Shown in pieces: positions 1 to 8,599 of a stretch of DNA of 64,000 bases. Made by a program: the position numbers and the translations under genes. Numbering within the stretch: the stretch's first letter is position 1; each line of letters starts with the position of its first letter. A model generated the notes under the pieces. That model was not told the origin of the DNA, did not search any database, and saw only the letters and a list, made by a program, of their open reading frames with translations. Origin of the DNA: Verrucomicrobiia bacterium (GTDB lineage: Bacteria; Verrucomicrobiota; Verrucomicrobiia; Verrucomicrobiales; DEV007); NCBI GenBank assembly GCA_020439995.1, contig JAGROY010000197.1:1-64000 (forward strand). Reading direction: 5' to 3'.

Positions 1-2477
1 TCGTTCTCGGCAGTAAATGGCGGTTCAAAGTACCAAGCCATGTTCTTGTCGCTGGGCGAAGGCCAATCGTAGTGCCGCACCGCTTCCTTTACTGCTGACC
101 AGCGGTACCACCTATCCATGTTCGCGTGATTGCGCAGCCACTCTTCGGTCTGCCTTCTTGCAAACTCCGACTTTGTCAGTCGGTGATCCGTTCCGTCGGC
201 GATCGCGCCATTCGCCAGGTAGCGCCGGAGCCGGATCGAGTCATTGACAGTATCAGCGAGCTTGTAGATATTCCCGCTTTTCATGTTGTGCTGATCGAGG
301 AAGCGCGAGTCGTAGCGTTCCTGAGCGAGGAAGTAGCCTTGAAAATCGCCATTGTACTGGTCGACTTGCTCCTGCTCGCCATCGACCAGACGGAAGTGGT
401 ACCAGTGCGTCATAGGGGCCGGCACGCCGACCAGGCGGAAGAGAAACGGATTCAACGACTCGACCAGGCCGTAGCTCGGCTCACCGCGGTTGCCGAACAT
501 CTTTGCCGTCGTCAGCACCCGCCAGTCGCGCGCGTAGCGCTTGCCGTTCTGATCTTTTGCCTGGAGGTGACTGCCGCGGTTGAACTTGAACTTCATCGAG
601 CGCTTGCCGGTACCCTGATGCCGTCCATTTGCACCGCGCAGACGGTATTTGATGTGGTCATAGACGACGCCATCGTAGACGAAAGCGCCGTCCCAATTGT
701 AAGTCAGCGCGCCTTCACTGGCCTTCGCGAGCTGATCCGTGCTGGTGTAGGCCATGCACTGCCGCCAGTCTTCGTTGCGGGTGATCACTTGATAAACGGG
801 GAGCTGCGTCAATTGCTCCGCTGGATAGGTGTGCGGACCGTCGTTGTTCGATACCGATTCGGCAGCGGTATAATCGGGCACGCCGTTGTAGACGTAGTAG
901 GCGAAGTTCAATGAGGGATCGTCCGCGAAAGGAACGCGCTCACTTGCGCCGAGACTGTCTTCCACCACGATGCGATAGCGCACCAGCTCACGGTGTTTGA
1001 ATGCTGGCATCTCGATGGTATAGATGGAATCCGCTGCCACGGCGTCCTTCCCTGCGCCGTCGTCTTTCATTTCGAGCGTCTGCCAGTTTGCCGGATCTTC
1101 GAATTCTGGATTCGGCTCGAGAACGGCGGGCGCTGTCGGCCGCAACCTTTTGAGATCCGAACTTGCAAGAGGAATGCTGGCTGACAGGTAGTTGCCCGGT
1201 TCGACCAACTGATAGAGTAGCTTCACCGAAGCCACGCCGTCAGGATCCGTGACCTTGGCAGTGATGACTGCCGCTTCACCCTCCTTTGGCATTTGCGGAC
1301 TGTGATCGACCTGACGGATGTTCGGTGCCGCGTTTTCGGCAAAAACGGAATTCGCTGCTCCTGGGGTCGGTCGCGCAATCGGTTCGGACTCAGGTGCGGG
1401 CCGGATGATTTCCACGTCGAAGCCAAAATCGCTTCCGCCCAGAGTGGAGTTGAATGCCTGAACCGCTACGGTGTTGATCCCCTCTTTTACATAAGCTCCC
1501 ACGCCTTCGACGGTGACCTCCTCCCATCTGCCCTCAGTGGAGGAACCCGAGGCAGTCGATTCAAAAGTGGGATCACCGTCGACTTTAAAACGGGTAACCT
1601 CCTCACCGTTGATCCAGAGGATGAGCCCATCGTCCACTTGCATGCGCACGAGCAGCCGCGAAGGAATTTCTCCGGGGGCAACGGCAAACGTCGTGCGGGC
1701 AAACACACCCGTGTGCACGTTCTGCATGTTTTCGATCGGCGTGTTGAATTCAACATCGGTAACACCACCAAAACCGATCGGCGTCAATCCCGCAAACCAG
1801 GTGCCATCTTCGACGAACTCTTCACCACGCCAGGCATCGATGGGATCCGACGCCTCGCTGTCCCCGCGCCGGAATTTCCACGAACTTCCCTGCGGCAACA
1901 GTGTCGCTTCGGGCAGGATTCCTGGCGGCAGAGAGGTGCGCCATGAGCTTCCTAGATCATTGTCAAGCGAAGCGTTGATCAGCTCCATCGATCCACCATC
2001 GCCTCCCGGCCCGATCGGCCAGGGGAAGCGCACTTTGTAGTCAACGCGATCGATCTCCTGCCCGGCTCCATCCACCAGGACAACGCGCTCGCCGTCATTG
2101 TTTAAGCGGCCTGGCAGCTGCTCGATGATATTCCCCAGTTCATCGACACGCACGACCTGCCCCGCCCACGGACCGAGCGCCGTCACTCCGAAGGCCGACT
2201 TCAGCGCGGCGGGATCTTCAGCAACCACGACAAATCCGCCAGCATCAATCGCAGTTCCGGCAGGAAAGGTATACTCAACCGCATCCGCCAGCATCCATCC
2301 GGATAGATCGACAGGCGCCCCCCCGGAATTGAACAATTCCACAAATTCCACCGCTCCATCGTCGTCGCCCGGCTCATAGTGGATCTCATTGATCACAACA
2401 TCGGCACGGAGAAGCGGACAGAGCACAAGGGAGAGGAGGCCGAGGAAAAGCGATAGACGAAGCGGACTGAATTTCAT
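1..2477 (-). CDS. Secreted lamin-tail / CotH kinase-like protein, 3' end cut by window edge
   Basis: About 825 residues are visible without a stop, and the frame runs off position 1. The ATG at 2477 is followed by a signal peptide (MKFSPLRLSLFLGLLSLVLC...). Residues about 26-130 form a lamin-tail (LTD) domain, recognised by VVINEIHYEPG, VEFVELFNSGG and DLSGWMLAD. About 190-360 is a beta-sandwich linker region containing ILWINGEEV. From about residue 520 the pattern fits the CotH spore-coat kinase-like fold: a YRLRGANGR stretch, KRSMKFKFNR, then SDKNMAWYFEPPF at the edge. Bacterial proteins with LTD plus CotH are usually exported. The catalytic C-terminal half of CotH is outside the window, so kinase activity cannot be judged. 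Long frames on the opposite strand here are antisense shadows. A second LTD protein lies at 58498-60342. Confidence 0.8.
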   Translation of the reverse strand, partial: MKFSPLRLSLFLGLLSLVLCPLLRADVVINEIHYEPGDDDGAVEFVELFNSGGAPVDLSGWMLADAVEYTFPAGTAIDAGGFVVVAEDPAALKSAFGVTALGPWAGQVVRVDELGNIIEQLPGRLNNDGERVVLVDGAGQEIDRVDYKVRFPWPIGPGGDGGSMELINASLDNDLGSSWRTSLPPGILPEATLLPQGSSWKFRRGDSEASDPIDAWRGEEFVEDGTWFAGLTPIGFGGVTDVEFNTPIENMQNVHTGVFARTTFAVAPGEIPSRLLVRMQVDDGLILWINGEEVTRFKVDGDPTFESTASGSSTEGRWEEVTVEGVGAYVKEGINTVAVQAFNSTLGGSDFGFDVEIIRPAPESEPIARPTPGAANSVFAENAAPNIRQVDHSPQMPKEGEAAVITAKVTDPDGVASVKLLYQLVEPGNYLSASIPLASSDLKRLRPTAPAVLEPNPEFEDPANWQTLEMKDDGAGKDAVAADSIYTIEMPAFKHRELVRYRIVVEDSLGASERVPFADDPSLNFAYYVYNGVPDYTAAESVSNNDGPHTYPAEQLTQLPVYQVITRNEDWRQCMAYTSTDQLAKASEGALTYNWDGAFVYDGVVYDHIKYRLRGANGRHQGTGKRSMKFKFNRGSHLQAKDQNGKRYARDWRVLTTAKMFGNRGEPSYGLVESLNPFLFRLVGVPAPMTHWYHFRLVDGEQEQVDQYNGDFQGYFLAQERYDSRFLDQHNMKSGNIYKLADTVNDSIRLRRYLANGAIADGTDHRLTKSEFARRQTEEWLRNHANMDRWYRWSAVKEAVRHYDWPSPSDKNMAWYFEPPFTAEN

Positions 2478-2610
2478 TTGATTGACTGCAAAGGCTGAAG
2501 GATGAAATGACATCCTACAGGATCAGTATCCCCTTGGGATAGATCAAAATGCAGCACTTGCGAAGCGACGCCAGCGCTCGGGCCGAACTCAGTGATTGCC
2601 AGATCCGTGA

Positions 2611-5292
2611 TTACACCAGATTGGCATCAACTCCGTCAATGACTCTACGGATCTCCCTCGCGAGGACATCGACCTGATATGGCTTCTGAACCACGCCTTC
2701 CGGCACGGAACCAGCTTCTTCAGCGAAGCTATCGACCTCCACCAGATAGCCACTGCAGATGACAACCGGAATGTGAGGGAATCTACCCGAACGGAGCTCT
2801 TTGAAAGTCTCGCGTCCAGACATGCGGGGCATCGTCAAGTCCAGCATGATCAGGCTGATGGATTTGCCACAGCGAGCGACGACTTCCAGTGCCTCCTTGC
2901 CATCCTGGGCAGTCTCCACCTTGTAGCCCTGGCGCTTCAGAACATTCTCAGCCACCGTGCGGACGATCTGTTCATCGTCGACGATCAGAATGGTTTCGGT
3001 GCCTCCGACCACTGGAGCTGATGCTGTGGCCGCGACTTCCGCAGGCTTATCACAGGCAGGAATGTACACGGAGAAAGTAGTGCCAACTCCAAGTTCCGAA
3101 TCACACTCGATCCAGCCATGGTGCTCCTGAACGATGCCGTAGGATGTGGCCAGACCAAGGCCGGTTCCTTTGCCCTGCTCCTTGGTCGTGAAAAATGGCT
3201 CAAAGATTTTCTCGCGGATGGATTCATCCATTCCCGTCCCATCGTCCTGCACGGAAATCTTCACGTAGTCACCGGGCTTGCAGTCCGTCTGCCGCGGCAG
3301 GGCGTCAAGGTTCACATACGCTTTTGCAGTAGTGACAGTGATCGACCCGCCGCCGACCAAAGCGTCCCGAGCATTCACACAAAAATTCATCAGTACCTGG
3401 TCGATCTGATTTCCATCGGCAAAAATAAACGGTTCAGCGTCGTCGAGGTTCACACGAAGGCGAATCGAGGGATCGAGACCAGGCGTCAGAATTTCCTGAA
3501 CGTCCTTCACCAGCCGATTGGCCGACCACGGCTGAAGCGAAACCTTGTTCTGCCGAGAGAATGTGAGCAGTTGCTTCACGATTCCCGCCGCACGCTCGGC
3601 GGCGCGCTTTGCAGAAAGCACCAGATCCTCATTCTCTTTTGGCATATCGCCCAGCAACTCACTCAGTGAGAGGTTGCCGATAATACCTGTAAGCAAGTTG
3701 TTAAAATCGTGGGCCACACCGCCGGACAGACGGCCAATTGCCTCCATCTTCGTCGACTGCTGAAGCCCCTGCTCCAGTCGGCGCTGCTCAGTCATATCCC
3801 GGAACATCCAGAGTCGGGCAAAAGTGTTGCCAGTGGAGTTCATCACCGGGGCACTGTAGATCGCCAACCGCATCTCCGCCTCGCCATTCACCACCCATTC
3901 GCCCTTGTGCACCAGGCCGGAGCTTGCGGTATGCTGCTTCCAAACCTCCTCAAACTTCTCCTCGTCTTCAAAGCATCTCAGAAGAGCAGACTTTGACGGC
4001 GTTCCGTCTGCGAGCCCCTCCTCAAGAAGCCTCGCTCCATTCACACCAAAGAAATCCCGCACGCGCTTGTTCGCGGCAAGGACTTCTCCAGTAGGTCGCA
4101 CCACGATGATCGCCTCTGGAGTAGACTCATAGGTCGCCCGCAATTGAGCGGTGAGATCCTCGAGATCAGCCTGGGATTCTCTGAGACGCTGCGTCCTCGA
4201 CTGTACGAGCGACTCCAAGTGGGTACGGTGACCTTTCAGCTCGTGAACCATCTGGTTGAAGGAAGTTGCCAGTGCCCGCATTTCACTCGGCCCGTCGTCA
4301 TCCATTCTGGCGTCAAGACTTCCTGAAGCAACAGACTTTGCGATCTCGGCAGCGCGGATCACCGGCTGTGCAAGTTTAGATGCGAGAAACCATCCGAACA
4401 AAGCCATAAGAATGGAAATAGCCCCGCCGCCCGCTAGCTGAGTAATCTGGAACTGGCGAATCATACCCGAGATGGTTTCTTCATTCTGACGGCACAAGAG
4501 TAGCAACGGATACGGCAATCCGGTGGCGGATGGATTCAGAACCTTCGTGTAGTGCAAAAAGACATTACCCTGCTGATCAGTGTGAGAACCAATAGAGGTG
4601 GACATCCAATTCTCCGTTGTTGATTTTGCAACCACGAAATCCTGGCTAATCATTTCCTCGTTAGGATGAGACAATATTTTTCTATTCTCGTCCATTAAGA
4701 TGAATGCTCCAGGCTGACCTCCGATCTTTGCTGAATTAAGAATCTCCCAAATATCGTCAAGTCCTATCTCCGCCCGCACGACACTGGCTGGAAGTTCTCC
4801 AGGCCTGCCAATCGGGATGTAGGTTGTGATCAGCAACTTGTAACCCTTCTCTTTACCTAAGCCGTCGGGATGGGGCCTTGAGATAAAACGATTCCCCTTC
4901 ACCGCATTCGCAAAATAGCGCGTCTCGTCACGGCGTCTATCGGTTTCCCGGGTCGATATCTCCCAGCCGTCGAGATCGAACAGCCGGATGTCACGAAAGT
5001 GTGAATAGCTCTCCGTCAACCTGTCAAACTCCATCCGCTTGTCCTCTTTGGATGATTCTGCCGACAGTAAAGTACGGCTCTGGGCTAGTGAATCAAGATC
5101 CCTAATGGCCTTATCAATTACATAAGCAACCTCCCGAGCCACTTCGTCTCCCAGATCAACCACACGACCATTCTCGGACTCCCTAAGCGCTTGACTCGTA
5201 ACCGTATGAGTCACCAAAAGAATCACGGCTAGCGGCGCGATTCCTGCGAGCAGGAGGGCAGTGAAAGCCCTCTGTCTGATCGATGGGATCAT
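2611..5292 (-). CDS. Hybrid sensor histidine kinase (Cache-HAMP-PAS-HisKA-HATPase-REC)
   Basis: 893 residues. TM helices lie at about 11-30 and 284-306 and enclose an extracytoplasmic region of roughly 250 residues that looks like a double Cache sensor ([33 protein letters not shown]). A HAMP stretch (about 307-360), coiled linker, PAS domain (about 385-500), HisKA with [11 protein letters not shown] (phospho-acceptor H528), HATPase (N box about 637-646, GTGLGLA near 709) and a C-terminal receiver with D818 in MLDLTMP follow. The start lies 36 bp after the stop of the PotD-like gene upstream, so the two probably form one transcript with the binding protein first. I infer that the periplasmic protein feeds the Cache domain. 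No separate output regulator gene adjoins; the fused receiver suggests a phosphorelay to one encoded elsewhere. Confidence 0.92.
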   Translation of the reverse strand: MIPSIRQRAFTALLLAGIAPLAVILLVTHTVTSQALRESENGRVVDLGDEVAREVAYVIDKAIRDLDSLAQSRTLLSAESSKEDKRMEFDRLTESYSHFRDIRLFDLDGWEISTRETDRRRDETRYFANAVKGNRFISRPHPDGLGKEKGYKLLITTYIPIGRPGELPASVVRAEIGLDDIWEILNSAKIGGQPGAFILMDENRKILSHPNEEMISQDFVVAKSTTENWMSTSIGSHTDQQGNVFLHYTKVLNPSATGLPYPLLLLCRQNEETISGMIRQFQITQLAGGGAISILMALFGWFLASKLAQPVIRAAEIAKSVASGSLDARMDDDGPSEMRALATSFNQMVHELKGHRTHLESLVQSRTQRLRESQADLEDLTAQLRATYESTPEAIIVVRPTGEVLAANKRVRDFFGVNGARLLEEGLADGTPSKSALLRCFEDEEKFEEVWKQHTASSGLVHKGEWVVNGEAEMRLAIYSAPVMNSTGNTFARLWMFRDMTEQRRLEQGLQQSTKMEAIGRLSGGVAHDFNNLLTGIIGNLSLSELLGDMPKENEDLVLSAKRAAERAAGIVKQLLTFSRQNKVSLQPWSANRLVKDVQEILTPGLDPSIRLRVNLDDAEPFIFADGNQIDQVLMNFCVNARDALVGGGSITVTTAKAYVNLDALPRQTDCKPGDYVKISVQDDGTGMDESIREKIFEPFFTTKEQGKGTGLGLATSYGIVQEHHGWIECDSELGVGTTFSVYIPACDKPAEVAATASAPVVGGTETILIVDDEQIVRTVAENVLKRQGYKVETAQDGKEALEVVARCGKSISLIMLDLTMPRMSGRETFKELRSGRFPHIPVVICSGYLVEVDSFAEEAGSVPEGVVQKPYQVDVLAREIRRVIDGVDANLV

Positions 5293-5328
5293 TAGGGATG
5301 GGTGAACAAAGTCCCGTTGGTTTAGATC

Positions 5329-6432
5329 CTAGTTAGCGGAAATCGATTCTTCCACATTCTTGCTCTTGTGAAGAGACTTCCATCCTCTATTCATAACAGC
5401 GTCTAACTTAGGACTAACCGCAAGCGATCCGCAGCGTTCTAGCACTTCTGAATCAGGATAGAGAGCTTTATTGTTGCGCATGTCTGGATTTATTTTGTCG
5501 AGGATCGGCCACGCCTCCTTATTTGGCGTTGCAAATCCAACAAAGTCTGAACTTGCCGCGGCAATCTCGGGGCGCTGCATGAAATTAATGAATGCTTTCG
5601 CATCTTCTAGACTATTTGTGTCCCTCGAAACCACAAAACTGTCCATCCAGACACTTGCTCCTTCGTCCGGGATGAAGAAATCGACATTCTCGTTTTCTGC
5701 CGCAGCTCGGGACGCGTCTCCACTATACATCATTGCCACAGCAATTTCGTCTCCCTTGGGTAGATTTTCGATTGTGTCGACATCGCTCATGAACTTGACC
5801 CGGCCGTTCTCGACAATTTCCGACAACTGCAACTGCGCTGTCTCAAGGTCTTCGGGTGTTGCTTGATCGATGCTCTTGCCCGCCAATAAAAGTCCAATCA
5901 TGAAACATTCCTGTTTCTCATCAAGAAGGGCCACTTTGCCTGCTACCTCGGGATCCTTCAGGAGCGACCAAGATCGCGAAGATGGTTGAATTAAATCTTT
6001 ACGATAGGCGAGCAACGTCGTTCCCCACATGTAGGGAACCGAGTACGCCTTCACCTGGTCGTAGGGGGGCTTCCGAAACTCCCGACTGATGTTAACGAGA
6101 TTTGGAACATCAATTTCATGAAGGACTCGGGCGTCACTCAGTAGATCAATAGTACGACCATCGGCCACGATGACATCGTACGCACTTGCGTTAACCCTTA
6201 CCTCTTCCGCCATCTCTTCAGTATCCTCGTAGAATTCGAGCTTTACCCTAATTCCCGTTTCTTTCTCGAAGGTTTCAAGAAGCTCAGGACTAAAGTATTC
6301 ATCCCAAGTGAACAATACAATCTCTCGCCCTTTCCCCGCGCTTGGCTCCATGCCGACTTCCTTTTGCTCATTCCCACATCCTGCCAGCGAAATCACCACG
6401 AGGAGTGCCACTATACAACTAATTCTGTTCAT
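5329..6432 (-). CDS. PotD/NspS-like polyamine-binding lipoprotein
   Basis: 367 residues with a lipobox at LVVISLAGC, so it is probably a lipid-anchored periplasmic solute-binding protein. Family signatures of spermidine/putrescine-binding proteins are present: LFTWDEYFSPE at the N-terminus, VPYMWGTT, AVAMMYSGDA, and DEGASVWMDSFVVS, the region that in PotD carries the acidic and aromatic ligands for amino groups. No PotABC permease or ATPase gene lies nearby. The next gene in the same direction is a hybrid histidine kinase. That arrangement resembles NspS, the norspermidine-responsive binding protein of Vibrio cholerae that signals through a membrane partner instead of feeding a transporter. 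Ligand identity is not visible from sequence. A TATAAT-like box ends only about 8 bases before the ATG and there is no Shine-Dalgarno, so the mRNA may be leaderless. Confidence 0.88.
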   Translation of the reverse strand: MNRISCIVALLVVISLAGCGNEQKEVGMEPSAGKGREIVLFTWDEYFSPELLETFEKETGIRVKLEFYEDTEEMAEEVRVNASAYDVIVADGRTIDLLSDARVLHEIDVPNLVNISREFRKPPYDQVKAYSVPYMWGTTLLAYRKDLIQPSSRSWSLLKDPEVAGKVALLDEKQECFMIGLLLAGKSIDQATPEDLETAQLQLSEIVENGRVKFMSDVDTIENLPKGDEIAVAMMYSGDASRAAAENENVDFFIPDEGASVWMDSFVVSRDTNSLEDAKAFINFMQRPEIAAASSDFVGFATPNKEAWPILDKINPDMRNNKALYPDSEVLERCGSLAVSPKLDAVMNRGWKSLHKSKNVEESISAN

Positions 6433-6642
6433 AATTAGTAATTATACCATAACTTTCAGAAAGAGCATACATTTTTATCCTATTTTCTAAAAAATCGTTG
6501 CGTTTGCTGCTTAATATTTTATAATATGTAAAATTCTTATTATTGAGAACTAAATTTGAGTTTTTTCCCACCAGATTCTGCAATAAATCGTAAGTTAATT
6601 GGTCCTTTCTGTTGCAATCTTCCACGCGAGCGGGAGCAAAAC
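6433..6642. promoter_or_regulatory. AT-rich divergent promoter region between PotD-like gene and MATE operon
   Basis: This 210-bp gap separates divergent starts and is strikingly AT-rich compared with its flanks. On the plus strand TTGCGT (6498-6503), a 16-bp spacer and TATAAT (6520-6525) make a good sigma-70-type promoter for the MATE set, leaving a leader of about 110 nt. On the minus strand TATAAT (complement of 6441-6446) lies directly upstream of the PotD-like ATG. No clear operator palindrome was found. Confidence 0.45.
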
Positions 6643-7983
6643 GTGACGGGCAGGAGCAAGCGACGGAAAGACTTGTTGCTGGCCGGGTGGCCACTGATCG
6701 CGGCTAATGTTGCGACGGTCGGGCTCCAGCTCGGCGACGCTTGGATCACGTCGCGACTGGGAACAGTTGCGCTGGCTTCGCTCGCTGTCCCGGGATTATT
6801 CCTGTTCACGATGATGAGCTTTGGCCAAGGGTATTCGCTCCCCCTTATATCACGATTCGCCACCCAATCGCAGCGTCCTCCTGTGCGTCACGCTGCGGCT
6901 CAAGCGGGAATTCTTGCGGCTTTGGGAATCGTGATTGCTTTGCTTGGAACTTTCATGGCAAACCCGGCCTTAGGCGCATTCCAGCATCCTATACAGCTAT
7001 TAGAGATGGAGGTCGTTTATCTAAAACTTGGATTGTTTGCTACGGCAATGAAGTTTGGTTCCTTCGTCATCGCTGCCTTCTTCATAGCGATTCAGCGCAC
7101 CACGCTGGTCCTTGCAGTTGGATTATCTACAGTTACACTAAACTTAGGGCTCAGCTTTGGACTTACCACCGACGCCTTTGGATTACCGAATGTCGGATTT
7201 GTGGGCGTAGCGATTGGCACCTTGGTTGCCTGCTTTTCCGAGCTCCTCATCTTCTCCTTATGCCTCTGGAATTTGAGCCGTAATGGGAGCTGCTTGGTCT
7301 GCCTCTCTATTCCGATCGATAGAAGAGGGAAAAGGATTGCTGTCTTCGATCAGCTTCGAGTAGGGTTCCCTGCAGGATTACACGGCGCAGTCGACGTAAT
7401 TGCCTGGGGCGCAATTCTTCTATGGTTTGTAGGACAATTTGGTTCTGATCACTTGGCTGCCGCGACCGTGCTAATCCGCCTAATGCAAGTGTCCTTTCTT
7501 CCGGCGGAGGGAATTGCGATCGCTCTTGTAGGTTTCCTCGGGAAGAGCAACAGAAGCAGCAACGCCAGACGTTATACCAATTCGGCTTTTAACTTGATTG
7601 GCTCGTATATGGCTCTCTGTGCCTGCGCCTTTCTTGCATTTCGGACACCACTGTCGAGTTATCTAACAGAATCCGCCAGTGTCGCGAGAATTGTTGCAGA
7701 CTGCATACTTTTCGTCTGCGTGTTCCAGATATTTGACGCAATGAATATAACTTTTTCTAGCGCACTCTTAGGCACCGGCGACACAGCCTGGCCAGCCGCC
7801 ATCAATTTCCTACTTCTCGTCACCATACTTTTAGGGGGCGGGTATACCGTTATTCGCTTCTTCCCTCAATTGAAGTCTACTGGAATTTGGATTGTCGTTA
7901 TGATTTACGTCGCCAGCCAAGGTTTACTTTTCTATTACCGCTGGAATCGCAACATAACAACACAAAACAAGATCGCCTCATAA
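6643..7983 (+). CDS. MATE-family multidrug/metabolite exporter
   Basis: 446 residues from the GTG at 6643, which has GGGAG seven bases upstream; an in-frame TTG at 6556 would add 29 residues that do not look like a MATE N-terminus. The protein begins with a basic segment followed by LLLAGWPLIAANVATVGLQ and has about twelve hydrophobic segments in two halves, as in DinF/NorM-type Na+/H+-coupled exporters. MATE helix-1 and helix-7 patterns are recognisable (GDAWITSRLGTVALASLAVPG; second-half FPAGLHGAVDVIAWG). The SET-domain gene starts 11 bp after its stop and further co-directional genes follow, so this is probably the first gene of an operon. The substrate is unknown. Context with a carboxynorspermidine synthase invites a polyamine-like or methylated product as cargo, but that is inference. 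Base composition is lower in G+C than the genes to the right. Confidence 0.85.
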   Translation: MTGRSKRRKDLLLAGWPLIAANVATVGLQLGDAWITSRLGTVALASLAVPGLFLFTMMSFGQGYSLPLISRFATQSQRPPVRHAAAQAGILAALGIVIALLGTFMANPALGAFQHPIQLLEMEVVYLKLGLFATAMKFGSFVIAAFFIAIQRTTLVLAVGLSTVTLNLGLSFGLTTDAFGLPNVGFVGVAIGTLVACFSELLIFSLCLWNLSRNGSCLVCLSIPIDRRGKRIAVFDQLRVGFPAGLHGAVDVIAWGAILLWFVGQFGSDHLAAATVLIRLMQVSFLPAEGIAIALVGFLGKSNRSSNARRYTNSAFNLIGSYMALCACAFLAFRTPLSSYLTESASVARIVADCILFVCVFQIFDAMNITFSSALLGTGDTAWPAAINFLLLVTILLGGGYTVIRFFPQLKSTGIWIVVMIYVASQGLLFYYRWNRNITTQNKIAS

Positions 7984-7994
7984 AATATGCAACA

Positions 7995-8531
7995 ATGGAA
8001 AACAGGAAACTAACGACAAGGGATCTGGGTACCATGGGACGTGGAGTTTATGCAACAGCCAAAATCTTCCCAGGTGAGTTTATCGCCAGATTCGATGGAA
8101 AGATTTATTACTGGGACTGGCCAAACATACGGTTGCCGAATGATGCTCCGGAATATGTTTTCGAACACGCCATACCGTTTGCCGACAATTATGTTAGAGA
8201 CTCCACGGGACTAGCGAGGCTTGTCAACCACTCTTGCAAACCAAACTGTAGAATCCAAGACCTCTTCTCTATTGTCGCAATGCATCCAATTGAGGCGGGC
8301 CAACAGCTAACTTGGGACTACGACACGGCTCAAGACGATAGCTCGTGGTTCATGCACTGCAATTGCGGCGCTCGTGAATGCCGACAGATTATCCGCGGGT
8401 ACAGCCACTTAACCACTGAGCAGAAGCACCGATGTTCTAGCTACACATCTGAATGGATTCTCGCGAAATCCGTAATAGTACCCCGCCCAAGTACTGCGAT
8501 TGCCCCCTCAACGATAGGGCTAACCACTTAA
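7995..8531 (+). CDS. SET-domain methyltransferase (lysine methyltransferase-like)
   Basis: 178 residues from the ATG at 7995, 11 bp after the MATE stop; the open frame continues upstream into the MATE gene, but SET proteins begin near here. The SET fold is clear: GRGVYATAKIFPGEFIARFDG at residues about 14-34, the pseudoknot motif RLVNHSCKPNC (N78-H79-S80-C81), LTWDYDTAQD, and a post-SET CNCGARECR with C122, C124 and C129 that should complete a zinc site with C81. SET proteins transfer methyl groups from SAM to lysine side chains; bacterial members are uncommon and known targets include histone-like proteins. There is no additional domain, signal peptide or secretion tail. It sits between an exporter and a second methyltransferase gene. 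Target unknown. Confidence 0.87.
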   Translation: MENRKLTTRDLGTMGRGVYATAKIFPGEFIARFDGKIYYWDWPNIRLPNDAPEYVFEHAIPFADNYVRDSTGLARLVNHSCKPNCRIQDLFSIVAMHPIEAGQQLTWDYDTAQDDSSWFMHCNCGARECRQIIRGYSHLTTEQKHRCSSYTSEWILAKSVIVPRPSTAIAPSTIGLTT

Positions 8532-8561
8532 TAAAATCGCCGAGCTTTGTCGCAGGCAATA

Positions 8562-8595
8562 GATACGGCAACACATTCGATACGGCAACACATTC
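8562..8595 (+). repeat. Perfect 17-bp tandem duplication
   Basis: Two abutting copies of GATACGGCAACACATTC occupy 8562-8578 and 8579-8595, between the SET stop and the most likely PRMT-like start at 8600. Seventeen is not a multiple of three, so if the region is translated as part of the PRMT-like gene the duplication changes the N-terminal frame. Confidence 0.9.
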
Positions 8596-8599
8596 GTTG

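Noticed and set aside
126-914. 262-codon open frame on the plus strand
   Set aside because: It is antisense to the CotH-type gene, whose minus-strand translation gives clear lamin-tail and CotH patterns with a signal peptide; the plus-strand product shows no family pattern.
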